Source: Malurus cyaneus samueli (Eukaryota > Chordata > Aves > Passeriformes > Maluridae). From it: DNA of 64,000 nucleotides. The stretch's first letter is position 1, and every line of letters starts with the position of its first letter. Below, piece after piece: positions 1 through 12,300 of this stretch. The position numbers were made by a program, and so were the translations under genes. A model generated the notes under the pieces. That model saw only the letters and a list, made by a program, of their open reading frames with translations, did not search any database and was not told the DNA's origin. Where the stretch lies: positions 10,864,696 through 10,928,695 of the forward strand of contig CM019228.1 in assembly GCA_009741485.1 (NCBI GenBank), written 5' to 3'.

Positions 1-1396
1 TGGACTGGTACCAGCAAATTCAACCTTCATCTGCCTCATAAGCACTTATTAAGTGTATCACAAGATGTGCACTAAAAATCTGCCTTTCTGATTTCAGGCA
101 GAACACTCAGAGTTGTGGTTTCACAACAAGACAAAGAATTCAGCACCAACATCAGCTTCAGGAATTCTCCCTCCACTCTCAAGAAGCTTATTTCCAGCCC
201 AACTATGTGCAACTTCTCATTCAGGTGAGCTGGTTTAATTGAAAAATCTTGTAGAACATGTTCTTCAAAATCACCCGAGCCCCCTCACCCAATCCACACC
301 ATGACTCCATGAATCAGTTGTCACAGTGGAACAAGAAGACAAGTTTCAGGGCTAACACCACATGAACTCATGGACCTTCACAAAACTTGAGTTCTATCCC
401 TTTCCTACACTCAACACAATTCCCTTCTGAAACAGCCTAGAATCAGCTCAGGGCAGGAACCATCCACTACCACTGACAGAGTTTACAACTCAGATCAGAC
501 CTGTGCTTCAGGCAAAACCAATATTTAAAAACATATTTAGGAAAGGCCTTTAGAAAGGAGACTCCCAGGAGCACCAGTATGTACTGGCTCTCTGTAAGGG
601 CCAGAATAAAGTGGTGCCCTGCAAGCAAAAGCATATATCCATACTCCAACATCAGTCAAACAGAAAACTATTTATGTCATTAAAAAAAGACACTCCCGTT
701 TTAGATATTGATTCTTATAATCAACAAAGGAACATCAAGCTTTCCAAGCATACATGCATTAGCACTTCAACATTACTTTAGAACAGTGTTTTCACTTCTG
801 TGGTAACCACCTTGGACAGTGTAGAAGAGCTTCCAAAAAATAGAAAAAGCCTGCAGACTAGCAAAGTAATTCAAGGAAAGTAATCATTTCACAAAGGACA
901 ACTGAAAAGGCAACAAGCTGAGCTTCACATTAAATCACCAGCATTTTTATTTCATATTTGCCCCCAAATGTCAGACGCAAGCCCATAATAGTGACTTTCA
1001 TAAGGCTGAATACATTGAATTTCACATCACGGACACTGCCAAAATCGAAGTCCTAACACAGATGATGCCCAGTAGGGTAGGAAGTCGGTATTGCTGGGGA
1101 AGAGGAAAGTGAAAGAGGAGTATGAGAGAAACTAAGTCGAAGAACAGTCCCGGTTACCCCCGCACAGGGTCTGAATCAATCCTCAGAGCGAGGCCCACTC
1201 AGGAGAGGAAACACCGGGACCGGGCAGGAATTCAGCCAGCCAGGGGAGGGCCGGACAGCCTTGCAGAGGGGCGGACACAGGCGGGACTCAGCCCCGCGGG
1301 CGGCCCCGGGGGCGGCAGGAGCCGCTCAAGCCCCTCTGACAGGAGTCGAGGCCCGCGCGCGGCCTACCCAGCCCCGAGCCCGCGGCTCTCACTCAC
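1..1396 (-). other. MED15: MED15 intron 1 (5' part)
   Basis: Downstream of the MED15 exon 1 donor at 1396-1395, the minus strand has no open frame resembling the KIX-domain residues encoded by MED15 exon 2. I see no clear repeat family either. Base composition falls from CpG-rich near 1150 to AT-rich towards position 1. Confidence 0.75.
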
Positions 1397-2260
1397 ATCT
1401 GGCTGACGAGCTTCTGGCGGAAGTTGGTGCTGCGCCAGTCGGTCTCGGGCCCGGTCACGTCCATCGCCGCCGCCGGGAGCGCCGAGGGCCGCCTCCCCGC
1501 CGCTCCTGGGCCGCCGCCGCCGCGGAACCACCGCACGCCGCTTCCGGCCCGTGAGGGACTGCGGGAATGAAGTCCCGGCGCGAGCGCTACTCTGCGGGCT
1601 CTGCCTGCTCGGCGCGGGGCTCGCTGGGAAATGTAGCCAGCCAGGGCACTAGCGGCGGTGTGACCTGGCGCGCCCGCACCGGCCCGAGGGTCGCGGCCGC
1701 TCAGCCCCGGGTCCCCCGCGCGGTGACCGCTCGGCACTCACCGGCACGGCCGTGCACCGTCGGGCGCTGTGGGCCGCCAGCCCCCCGCCCGGTTCCGGCG
1801 CCGCCCGCCCTCCCCTCGCCCGGTGGGTTCCGGGTCGCACATGAAGGCGGAGGCGCGCCCGCCGCTCTCGTAGGTGCTGCGGCGGGGGGGGCGCGGGCCC
1901 GGCGGTGCTCCCCTGCCGGCACGGCGCTAACCTTTCCCGAGGCGACGGGCGAGCCCCGGGGCCGCGCGTAGGCCTGTCCCGGGCCGAGGCCGTGTCCTGC
2001 TGCCCCTGGTTACCGCAGGGATGCCGGGACACCGGGGAATAACGGGAGGCGTGCCATGGCCGGAGCAGGTGCCGGGGCAGCGTCTGCCAGCCCGCGTCCC
2101 CCGGGCCGGGCAGCCCCAGCCCTGGCGCCTGCACGGAGCCGCTGAGGACGCCCGGCGGGTGGAGGCCGGCCCCGCGTACCTGTGCAGGGCTGCCCGGGCT
2201 GCGTGCGGGGGACGCGAGGAGCAAGCGGGACCACAGCGGGTCTCAGGACCTGCACAGGCA
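1150..2260. promoter_or_regulatory. CpG island, likely bidirectional MED15/KLHL22 promoter
   Basis: About 1.1 kb of very GC- and CpG-rich sequence surrounds MED15 exon 1 and continues upstream of it. It includes an eight-G run at 1884-1891. MED15 points left and the next gene, KLHL22, points right. KLHL22 coding sequence starts only at 9108, behind a splice acceptor, so a non-coding KLHL22 first exon is expected upstream. This island is the only CpG island before it. I could not find a convincing plus-strand splice donor here, so the KLHL22 transcription start is inferred. On the minus strand there are two donor-like sites, G|GTGAGT (exon end 1742) and CAG|GTACGC (exon end 2180), which could serve alternative MED15 first exons. 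Confidence 0.7.
1397..1464 (-). CDS. MED15: MED15, first coding exon (partial gene)
   Basis: This exon encodes the first 22 residues of Mediator subunit 15 plus two bases of codon 23. The peptide starts MDVTGPETDWRST and ends RQKLVSQ, nearly the same as the vertebrate MED15 N-terminus, which leads into the KIX domain that binds transcriptional activators such as SREBP. MED15 belongs to the tail module of Mediator and works in the nucleus. The start codon is in a strong context (GCGATGG). The exon ends CAG AT followed by the donor GTGAGT, so codon 23 is split and would be completed by exon 2 to the expected isoleucine. No later exon lies in the window: positions 1-1396 are intron 1. The gene is therefore cut by the window edge, not broken. 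It lies head-to-head with KLHL22. The identification rests on a short peptide, but the match and the exon boundary agree. Confidence 0.93.
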
Positions 2261-5200
2261 TTCTCAACCCGGCCCTGGAAAGTACAGCCATAACTGTGCT
2301 TGACCTGGCTTTCACCTCCTCCTCACAGTGTTGGGCTAGAGCCACGCTAACTCTTTTAGTGGTGTGCAATTCCAGACCGGCTTCCCCTGCAGAGAAAACT
2401 GCTCATTCTGTATTCTTGATGGGAAATGTCTAAGTTACGTGTTAGGACCCTATAGATGCCTGCCAAAACAAAATTAATGTGGTGAATAATATGAAAACAT
2501 TCATCTTCTTGAGAAATTGGAGCTGAAACATGCTGGAAGAGGCCCTTGCCATCTTCCAGGTCATTTAAGTGTTGTATTTGACATGGAAATAATTACTTTC
2601 TAATGTTTTTCCTCCTTGTTTTTTAGAATACTTAAAAAAGGTTATGACATTATTTAAGCAATTCAACAAATCAGGTTCAAGTCTACACCAGCTACCTGAG
2701 TCTCTCAAAATTTTTAGCATATTGGCTAATTTATAAATTATTATACAAAAATCACACAATAGAAAAATTACAATTCTGTGAATATGGCTAAGTTTCAAAT
2801 CTGTTATGGATAAGGTAAAACATTCAAATTAGAAAGCTCATACTCTTTAGGTTATACTACTATTCACAGGGAGGAAAAGATTTTTAAATATCCATTTATT
2901 TAAATATAGATATATTTCATGGTGGTTTTGCCATATGCATTTTAAATGAGGTGTTTTATTCTGGATATGTCTTAGAAATAACTTGTAATAGGCTTGAGGG
3001 GAAAAAAAAGCAAAAACCCCCAGGTGTTTGCTGAAAGGAATGAATGTCAACATTTCTGAGACAGCACAGTTTGCAAAAGCTGTTTCCCAAGCCATGCCTT
3101 TTGGTTTCCTCCCACACTTCAAGTATACTACTAATGCTAGAAACTGAAAATGGCTCAGAAAGTCAATTCAGAGTGTCTGCATATTTCCATTAGTGATGTA
3201 AGGGACGAATGTGTGTACAGACCAGGCAAAAGCACATTATCATTTCAGCATTCAAAAATAATGCTGAGATATTATATAATACCAAATATCCTCTTTTCTT
3301 TCTTTCTGTGGGGACCTTGGTCAAAAGGAGTTGTTTGGGTTGTGTCTTTTATTTGTAGAAAGTTCCTAAAATGGAGTATTTTAGAATATTTATTTTTGCA
3401 CAGTTGTGAATGCATAGAGAGATTCTGAAATAAGAACTGCTTATAAAAGCTTCTGCCTTCCCTTCGCTGCTCTTCCCTTTTCCTTGAAAAAGCATGAAAC
3501 TGGCTTAAGTCTTGTCTACACATAACATGAACTCAGTTGTCTTCCATGCAGCAAACAGTCTCAGAAGTGCCCATTACAAATTATCACATAGTTAATGAAT
3601 TATTCCAGTATTTGCACTCCAGTTAGAATTAGAGTGAACAATAGTTTTGCTTTTCATTTTACATTGTTTGTGGCATCACATTTGTTTTCCCAACTATTTT
3701 GGCAGGCATCCAGCTGCCTTCCCTTTCTGCATGCTCCCTTAGTTGATCTGTTTGTTTGTGTGCCCTCTGCCCTGTTAAAATTCTGGTACGTGGCCAGGTT
3801 CTGCCTGCTGGCATCTGCAACCCCTGAGACTCCACATAACCAGCATTTTGCTCCAGTCCTCTATCTTGACTTGTCAGGCTTGCAGCTGAAGCCTAGTTTA
3901 AATCCTGGTTTTAATCCTTGTTACTGCCTAGGGGGAGTTGGAGATGTGGAAAGCCTTAGGGCACAGATTTTAAAATTCCTTCAATGCACTAAGACTTTTA
4001 AGGGCCTCGTGTATTTGGATCACAACCAGCATACCACACTGCTTGTTCTGTGTCAGGGAAAAGCTGTGATGAGTATGGCCTGCAAGAAAGAGGACAGCAA
4101 GCTGTAAGAGTGGACCAAGAGGAACTGCATCTTTTTCAACAGCAAAAGCAAAGTCATGCTGGTTCAGAGTAACTCCATATACCAGAGCAGGTTGGAGACA
4201 AGCCTGGCTGGAAGGCAAGTTGGAAGAAGACACCCTAGGGGTCCTGATGAGCAGCAAGTTGAATATGATTCCTCCACCAGGGTCCAGCTTCATACTGGGC
4301 TGTGTTAGCAAGAGCACAGCCAGTAGGTCATGTGAAATTATTATTTCCCACTCTATTCAGCACTCATAAGCAAAAGCCCAAAAAATTCAAATACCATGCC
4401 CAGCTTTGTGCTCTGTGCTGAAAGAAAAACCCGAGAATTCAGTGGAGGAACCATGCAGGGCAGGAGCACTTACAAGAAGATAAAAGCACAAGCAAGGCAT
4501 GAACATGGATTTGTTCAGTACACGGAAAAAAGGGTAAGGACAGATCCAGTTGTTATTTTTTAAGTTACCTCGTGGGGACAGGACAGTGTAGAGCCTCCTT
4601 TGTGGTACACAGTGCCAGGGATGAAAGGCAAGTGTCACAAATTGCAGAAAAAAAAATTCAGACAGATGAAGAAAACAAATCTGGTGGATAAACAATCAGT
4701 TTACTGGCAAGGATGGAGGTTTTGCCCTTGACTAGACAAGGCTCTCCATATCATGACCTGATTTTGAAGGTTTCCCTGCTTGAAGCAGAGATTGGACTAG
4801 AGACCTCCCAAGTTTCTTTCCAGTCTGAATTATTCCACACTTCTAAGAAAGTATAGGACCCCCACTAAGCTCAGGCCACCTGTCCATATGGCAGTAAGCT
4901 AAACAGATTTGGATACCCGACACCAGCAAGCTCTAGTTTATTTTGGGCGCAGCTGATGCACAAGAAAATATCACTATCTGCGTAAAACACCTCTTTGTAG
5001 TGATGTAACTGACAGCCACGAGCTCTTGAATACAAAAATGTCTGAGTTTCCATGGAAACTAACTTGGTTAATCCTTCCTGCATCCAGCTATTTCTTTACA
5101 TTCTAGAGAATCAAGGCTGTTAGCACAACTTTACAAAAAAACACCCCTAAACTCACCCATGCACCACACATGGGCAGCATCTCTTTGACCTGGATGCTGG

Positions 5201-8200
5201 TCATACAAGGGGTGAATACTTGGTGAGGTGTGTATCATACCACACAACACCTTCAGCAATGCAGATGATCTACACTGAGTTAAAGCACAGCATCCCTCAT
5301 CAGAAAATACATTAACCCACATCCTCTGAAAGACAAATGCGAATTAACGTAACTGCAGGCTTGAATAACTTGTGCAGCCAGAAAAGAAAATGTCCAGTCT
5401 GATTTTCTCTGCAATTTCAGAGAACAAGGACATGCCTTCCCATTTCTGCTGACAGCATCCCACAGCACATGAAACAATACTTTTTATTTTTGCTACTGTT
5501 TAAGAAGCACAGTGAACTCAACGAATTCATCTTCTCCACCTCTTTTTTTCCACCTGCAGGGTTAGTTTTGCAGTATTCAGCTACTGATGCCCACTGCTAA
5601 CAGCTGACCAGTACTGAGTAACTCGTTCAATAGAAGAAAGGGAAGAAAACATTTCACTCAAATTTCTAAGAACTTGTCTCAGTCACAGAGCTGTTTTCAC
5701 AATAACAGAAGTAAGAGGCAGAGAAGCTCAAGAACTTCCTACAAGCAAGAAGCTGACAATAGCGGAGTGCAGGATAAGAGGGAAAATCCTGTTCTGCCTC
5801 TCCATTCAGAACTGTCCTGCTTATACTACATTTAGGCAGCACTGGGTTGATTTTTTTAATAAAGACCAAGCAAAAAAGATTTTTAGAGAGTAACAAAGTC
5901 ATAAAGCCCACAGATCACTCACACTGCACAGTTTGAAGAGCAGGGTGCTGTGCTAACAGCAACATCTCTCCCCAGCAATTTTGTAATCAGCACTTACAAC
6001 AATACCCAAAGAAAAATATGAAATTATCAGCTCACCAAACACACTCCATTTAATCCAGAAATCCACCCCACTAACCCTGCTTCAGCAGCCACCCCTTGTA
6101 CCTTCCTGCCCACCCAACCCCAGCTGTTCCTGGTGCAGCTGTTCCAGAGCTGAGCACCCTCAGCTGGGGGAATCTTGCTGGCCATCCCCCACCATGGTTC
6201 TCTACCCTTCTTGGTCTCACACCTCTTTTCTACCAGCTCCTAAAACCACCTAGGCAGCAGTTAAGAGGCTTTCCTTGGCTTTTGGTTCAAGGAAGACTTA
6301 ACCACCTATATTAGTCAGACTTCACAGACTAATACCACAAATGTTCACCTTTAATTTTATAGGCTGGGAGTAGTTCATTAGAATGATGTACATGCATAAG
6401 TGACCACCCTGAGGGACAGTCCACCTCACCAGTGAGAGCCAAGATGCAACCCAGGGGCAGAAGTTGAGAACAAGAAGTTGGGACTGCCAGAATTCAGAAA
6501 GTAGAGCATAGCAAAATACCTGTAGGTTCAGCTGCTGACTAGCCAAAAATCAGCTGTGGAGGATGGTTCAGCTCCACTTCCACCACACTGGGTGGTCACA
6601 GAAGAGCTGTGAGCTGGTTTGTTCAGCTCCTGATAACAGTTGTGGCATAATTCAAGTCTGTGTCTACTAGAACCAACTGTGAGATAAACTCCCTGCAGAT
6701 CTCTAAGATCACTCCCATTTGTCACTGAGAGGTGTTCAGATACTAATGCTCATACTGAATACAGAATCCCTGAATTATTTATCTTTTTTTTTTTTTTTAA
6801 TTAGTTTCTTTTCGCTCCTTCATAATATCATTTAATCTTCCTGGTTCCAGTTACCACATTTGTAAGATCAGATCCCTTCTGGGGCTTTACTTGCTGAAAG
6901 CTTCATCCCCTTTCTGTTACTTTTTAAGATTATTCAGATACAGAATGTATTCTGAACAGCAACTATCTACAATCATATTATTTAAAATTAAATAAATAAA
7001 GTCTTGCATGATTATATGGGTTATGTATTTCTCTCTCAGTAAACTGCTTCTCTTACAATACATGTCATTGTTAACACTTGCTACAGGGCTTTAGTGACTT
7101 GTGTAGTTTTATTATCTCTCACTTATCTCAACTTATCCTCTCTTCCACTAATGACTGTACTAATGATACACCATAAGATTGTATCAAAGGTTATCCCATT
7201 TCCCCTACTCATGAAATGTCTTTGATTTGTTAATTTTTTACTTCTGCTTTTTGATACTATGATTTTACCTTCATAAGGACTTCTTTTGATGCAGCTCTCT
7301 AAGAAGAGAAAAAGATGTAACCTGTTTTGGAGCATTAACCACATTAAACCACATTAACAGAGTTTATCTTAATCAGTTCCTCTTTTGGACCATAAGTCAC
7401 CCTACTTTGGTTTTGCTGCATTTATTTCCTTTTAGTGAAATGGGAAATTTCTGATCAACATCATGTAATACTCACTGTTTCACTTGCCTTTCTTGCTATA
7501 TTATTTCCCTTGCCTCAATCCATCATTCTTAGTATTCCCCAGGAGAAAATGAAATTATATAGTAATATTTTGTCTGCTTTCATTTGATTTCTAGGAAAAG
7601 CATCAGCCTGTCGTGAAAAATAACCCATTACTCATCTCTTGAGCTGATGATGGATAGCTTCCCCTCTATAATTGACCTGAGTGCTCCCCAGAAGGCTGTC
7701 TCATCAGAGCTCCTCCTCTGAGCTGCTGTCTTGGTTTTGCTGGCAAAGAGCAGACAAACATTAATACGCTTTCTCAGGGTTTTTTGCATCACATTTGCCA
7801 TGCAACACTACCTTCCTTTTGTTTTGGACAGTGTAGGCCACCTTCCCTGAGAACATTTTCATATTTCTTGGTGTGATCTGGGTAGCTTCTTCCTTGCTGC
7901 CCACACACAGAATACCTGCAGTACCTTGAGAGATTTCCAGTGCTGCACTCACTGTCTGTGGCTGGCACAATTAAACAATGGTTCCATTTCTTCACTGTTT
8001 GTTTGGATTTGCTGGGCTTGTTCTGCTTTTGCTTCCCTGACTGCTGCTAACCCCTTGTGACTATCCCTTGTGCCACTAAACTATTTCCCAGGCTGCTGAG
8101 GATAGGCTCTTATGAATGTGTTAGCAGCCATATCAGCTCTCTTACTTCCTTTTGCTAATGTGGGGTGTTTTTCTAATGTGCTCTGACAACTGGAGACAGT

Positions 8201-9064
8201 CTATAAGCTCTGACTGCTACAACTTCTGACATTCTTCAAAGACAATGGAGAGGGTAAATTACAGGATGGTGGAAGAGGACTCATGAGATTTAGATTGCTT
8301 AACCATAGACATGAAACACAATCACATCCAGATAGCTTTTTACAGATGTTTCCCCATGTGCCATAAGGGACCTTCCCAGTGTGTCAGTGGCAGCCATAGA
8401 AAAGGTACAGGATAGCCTTGGACAGTGCCTATGGTGGAGGAAATGCCTTCTCTCTGCAGGGAATCACAGGGAAATGGAAAGTTGAGCATGCTAGCTTGAA
8501 GGTGCCACAAGAAACTCACTTTGAAGCCTGCAGTTTCATACAGTATTTTGCAGAATTACCATTGGAAATGTGCTCAGCTACAGAAAATGGAAAAAGCAAA
8601 GGCAGGAAGAGGGGAGAGCTTTCTGATTCTGTGGTAAGATATCAAGAGAAAGCTGGAAGGTGCAGGTTATATTGCAGAAAAGTTACCTGCAATTTAGAAT
8701 TTGGCAAAAATTTGGTCCATTTTTTGTTGCAGATGATGCAAAAGAAATAAGCACTTTTGGTAATGGTTTGGGATGTGAAATTCTTGCTAAGAAAAAAAGT
8801 CCTCATGTGATACATACTCTGATATTGGTCTGAAAACCCAGGATTCCAAATACTTGTTTTCAGAAACCCTTATTCTGCCACTTTTGTGTGCTGATGGTCG
8901 TCTGTCTGTTTTCAGTATCACAATTCAGAATATTTTTTTCAGTGTAGGACTGTCTCTCCATTGACTGAAGAGTTGCTTTGATTCATTTGCTGTGACAGGC
9001 AGGGGTCAGAGGACCACTTGTAAAGCAAAATGCACAAACCTTTGCTGATTCTGTTGTCTCACAG
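2261..9064 (+). other. KLHL22: Probable KLHL22 5' (non-coding) intron
   Basis: This stretch between the CpG island and the first KLHL22 coding exon has no open frame resembling a known protein. It is AT-rich with T-runs (for example 6784-6798) and one CR1 fragment near 4.7-4.85 kb. It is most simply read as the first intron of KLHL22, ending at the acceptor TCTCACAG at 9057-9064. A second possible acceptor, GCTACAG, lies at 9076-9082. Confidence 0.6.
4726..4848 (+). mobile_element. CR1 LINE 3'-end fragment
   Basis: The stretch resembles the avian CR1 3' region in plus orientation. It has a GACCTGATTTTGAAGG segment, then CCCTGCTTGAAGCAGAGATT, GGACTAGAGACCTCCC, and a diverged tail where CR1 normally reads 'ccttccaacctgaattattctatga'. 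It is short and 5'-truncated, as most avian CR1 copies are, and has no coding capacity. Confidence 0.75.
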
Positions 9065-9334
9065 ATTTCATTCTGCTACAGCTGGTGGCTGAGCATTTCT
9101 GCCTGGGATGGCGGAGGATCAGGAGCTGACTCAGGCACACAAAGCTCAACTGGAGCCCTCCCTCCAGCAGCGCAGCAGCAACACTTACCGCAGCGCGGAG
9201 CACTCGCAGGCCCTGCTCAGCGGCCTGGTGTCTCTCCGGGACAGCAGCATCCTCTTCGATGTGGTTCTGGTAGTGGAAGACAAACCCATCGAGGCTCATC
9301 GCATCCTCCTGGCTGCATCCTGTGACTACTTCAG
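9065..9334 (+). CDS. KLHL22: KLHL22 coding exon 1 (with 5' UTR from 9065)
   Basis: The start codon is at 9108. The exon encodes residues 1-75 and ends TTC AG|GTACTT, leaving two bases of Arg76. It carries the first part of the BTB domain (ILFDVVLVVEDKPIEAHRIL). The 5' UTR portion begins after an acceptor at 9064 or, alternatively, at 9082. Confidence 0.93.
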
Positions 9335-12300
9335 GTACTTCCAGTTCCTCTGTGTTTCCTCTTCCCCACACCTAGAGTATCTGCCTTTGACCACTGACTA
9401 TCCATACATACTGTGTCTGTATTTAAGAGCTTCACCTGTGAACTGTTCCTTCTAGGTTGCCCCTACTGTTTTCCTGCACAATGAACAGTTACTTCCTTAG
9501 GTCCTAAAGGCCTGTACTCTTTAGAGAAGAGGTAATCACATACAAGTCAGCTAGGTTTTCATCTATCTGAATATGCTTTATGTTCACAGGACAACATAAG
9601 ATGAGCAAACTGCAAAATAGCTTCAATGCAAATCTGCCATAGCATGTGCCATTGTCTGTTTTGCAGAGGAATGTTTGCAGGAGGACTGAGAGAGATGGAA
9701 CAAGAAGAAGTTCATATTCATGGCATCTCCTACAATGCAATGTGTAAAATCTTGAACTTCATTTACACTTCTGAGCTGGAACTCAGTGTGAACAGTGTAC
9801 AGGAAACCTTAGCTGCAGCCTGTCAGCTTCAGGTGAGGTACTGGGAGATGTGACAAAAAAGAAACAAGAAACAAAAGCAACAATGAAAGAAACAGAAAAC
9901 ATGGATATCTGGTTAGAGGGAGGGTTAAGCGGTGAGCAGGAGCATGGGTATGATAAGGATTTCTGGGATGCTGTATCCACTGGAACTAACTGTGGAAGGG
10001 TAGGAACAATGAATGAGTACCTGCACATGTCATTTGTGCCAATGGTTTCATTACTTAGAAACATTTACAATATCATCTACAAGAGTATTTTATATAGCAT
10101 TCACTTTCACTGATCTGCCTATGAAACAGAGTATCTCTGGCCTATGGTGAAGAACAGGGTTTGCTGCACAGATATTGTTGTGCTGCTCAAAGTCTTCCCC
10201 AAGTGAGTCCACAGACACATGACCTCTCCTTACCCCATCACTACAGGAAATCCTGCCACTATGGTTTGCACTAAGTGTAGGGTTCATGTGTTTTTAAGAC
10301 AGGTTTTTTTTCTCTAATTTCTCCTGCAGCTAATTGCTGCTCAATGCTTTGGTACTAAATCTTAAACTTTGTGACTGCCTGCTTTGGTTTGTTTTTACAC
10401 ACTTAGCAGCACTTTGTTAGCAGAGGGGCTCCTGGACAGCAGTTAGTTCTTTGTTTGCTAGTAGTCCCTCCTGCCAAAAACAGCTGCAAATTGTATTCAG
10501 AAGACAATACTAAATATTCATTTTCCTTTCTAAAGGCTTCCTGTGCTCTTGAGTGATACATTTGTTAGAGATACAGTTTTTAATATAGTATATCAATAGT
10601 GCTCCAAAAGAGCAAACATGAGTGACTGTAATCACCATGTCCTCCGTGCCTTTCGTTTTCCTGACTGCTCCCAGAGCAGGCAGCCTGGCTGCCCAGTGTT
10701 CCACGTGTCTTGGGAGACACATTGCTGCTGCACTTGAGGCCAACCTCATGTCTTACAGTACAGTGTGAACAGAAGAGCTGTGTTATATTCATCTCCATGC
10801 CCACGCTGAGTTCTCTTTCTGTGGAGAAAGGTGATTAGGGCACAAGTGACCATGGTGATCAGACTATGAGGAGAGCAGTCATTTTGTGAACCATTTCCTT
10901 ACAGTCATCTCAGGCTTCAGTCCCCTGTCTCTCAAGTGTGGGGCAGGTGATGTCTGAAATGAAAAATCTCTTTCTCTTGCAGATTCCAGAAGTCATTAAA
11001 TTCTGTTGTGATTTCCTCATGTCCTGGGTAGATGAAGAGAACATCCTCGATGTGTACAGACTAGCTGACCACTATGACTTGAGGCATTTGAGTGAACAGC
11101 TGGACTCCTACATTCTGAAGAACTTTACAGCTTTCTCAAGGACACAAGTGTACCGACAGCTACCCCTGCAGAAGGTCTACTCCCTTCTCAGCAGCAACCG
11201 TTTGGAGGTTAACTATGAGTTTGAAGTTTATGATGGAGCACTTTTTTATCATTACTCTCCAGAGGAACTGGAGACAGATCAGGTCTCCCTGATGGAGCCC
11301 CTTAAGCTACTTGAGACAGTTCGTTTTCCTCTGATGGAACCCCAGATCCTGCAAAGGCTTCATGACAAATTAAGTCCATGTCCTTTAAAAGATACAGTTG
11401 CAGATGCATTAATGTACCACAAGAACGAATGTCTTCAACCAATGCTCCAGAGTGCCCAGACACAGCTGAGATCAGAGTTTCAGTGTGTAGTGGGATTTGG
11501 AGGGATGCATTCTACTCCATCCATTGTCCTCAGTGATCAAGCAAAGTATCTGAACCCTTTGTTGGGAGAGTGGAGGCACTTTACAGCTGCACTAGCCCCC
11601 AGAATGTCCAACCAAGGGATTGCTGTTCTCAATAATTTTGTATATTTGATTGGTGGAGACAACAATGTAAGTGGTTTTCGAGCAGAGTCAAGGTGTTGGA
11701 GGTAAGATAAGGATAATCCTGCTGTTAATTTTTTTGCCACCCTGTTGCCCATTCCTGAGTCAGTAAGCCAGTAGCACAGTCAGTATACTTGCCAGCCAAA
11801 AGATTAGGAACTGAGTAGGAGTGTCACTGAAAGAAAAGTCAAGAAATGAGCTTCGTAGTAACAGCGAGCTCCCAGCAGTGCTTATGAGACAAAGCCAAGC
11901 CTGACAGTGTAGTAACAGCTACTATTCAAGAGTTTTACTCGTGCTACTTTCTGCCTTATTGAGGGAGGGAAGTATTAAAGGTGTGGGAAACAGTCATCAA
12001 CCTAGAACTCTAGATTGCCTAGATATTCTCTAACTAGCATTTTCTGGAAGTCTTCTGTGTGTAGTTTTTGTGCCAATACAAAGGGATTTTAAATAAAATG
12101 TTATTACCAGTAGATATTTAAAAATCTGTGTGTACAACAGCAGCATTCCAGAGTCCTTTTATACTGTGGGACAGGGAAAAGAGCAGGAGGAAGAATCAGG
12201 TTTGACCTTCATGCCCATTACATTGCAAAAACAGATATAAACCAGTTTGCCTTTATATTGTGTTTGTTTTCACATGTCTTAGCTGAGTTGCTCTTATTTT

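Noticed and set aside
1649..2224. 191-codon minus-strand frame in the CpG island
   Set aside because: It starts at a non-ATG codon, has CpG-island composition and no recognisable domain. It is more likely 5' flank or UTR of MED15.
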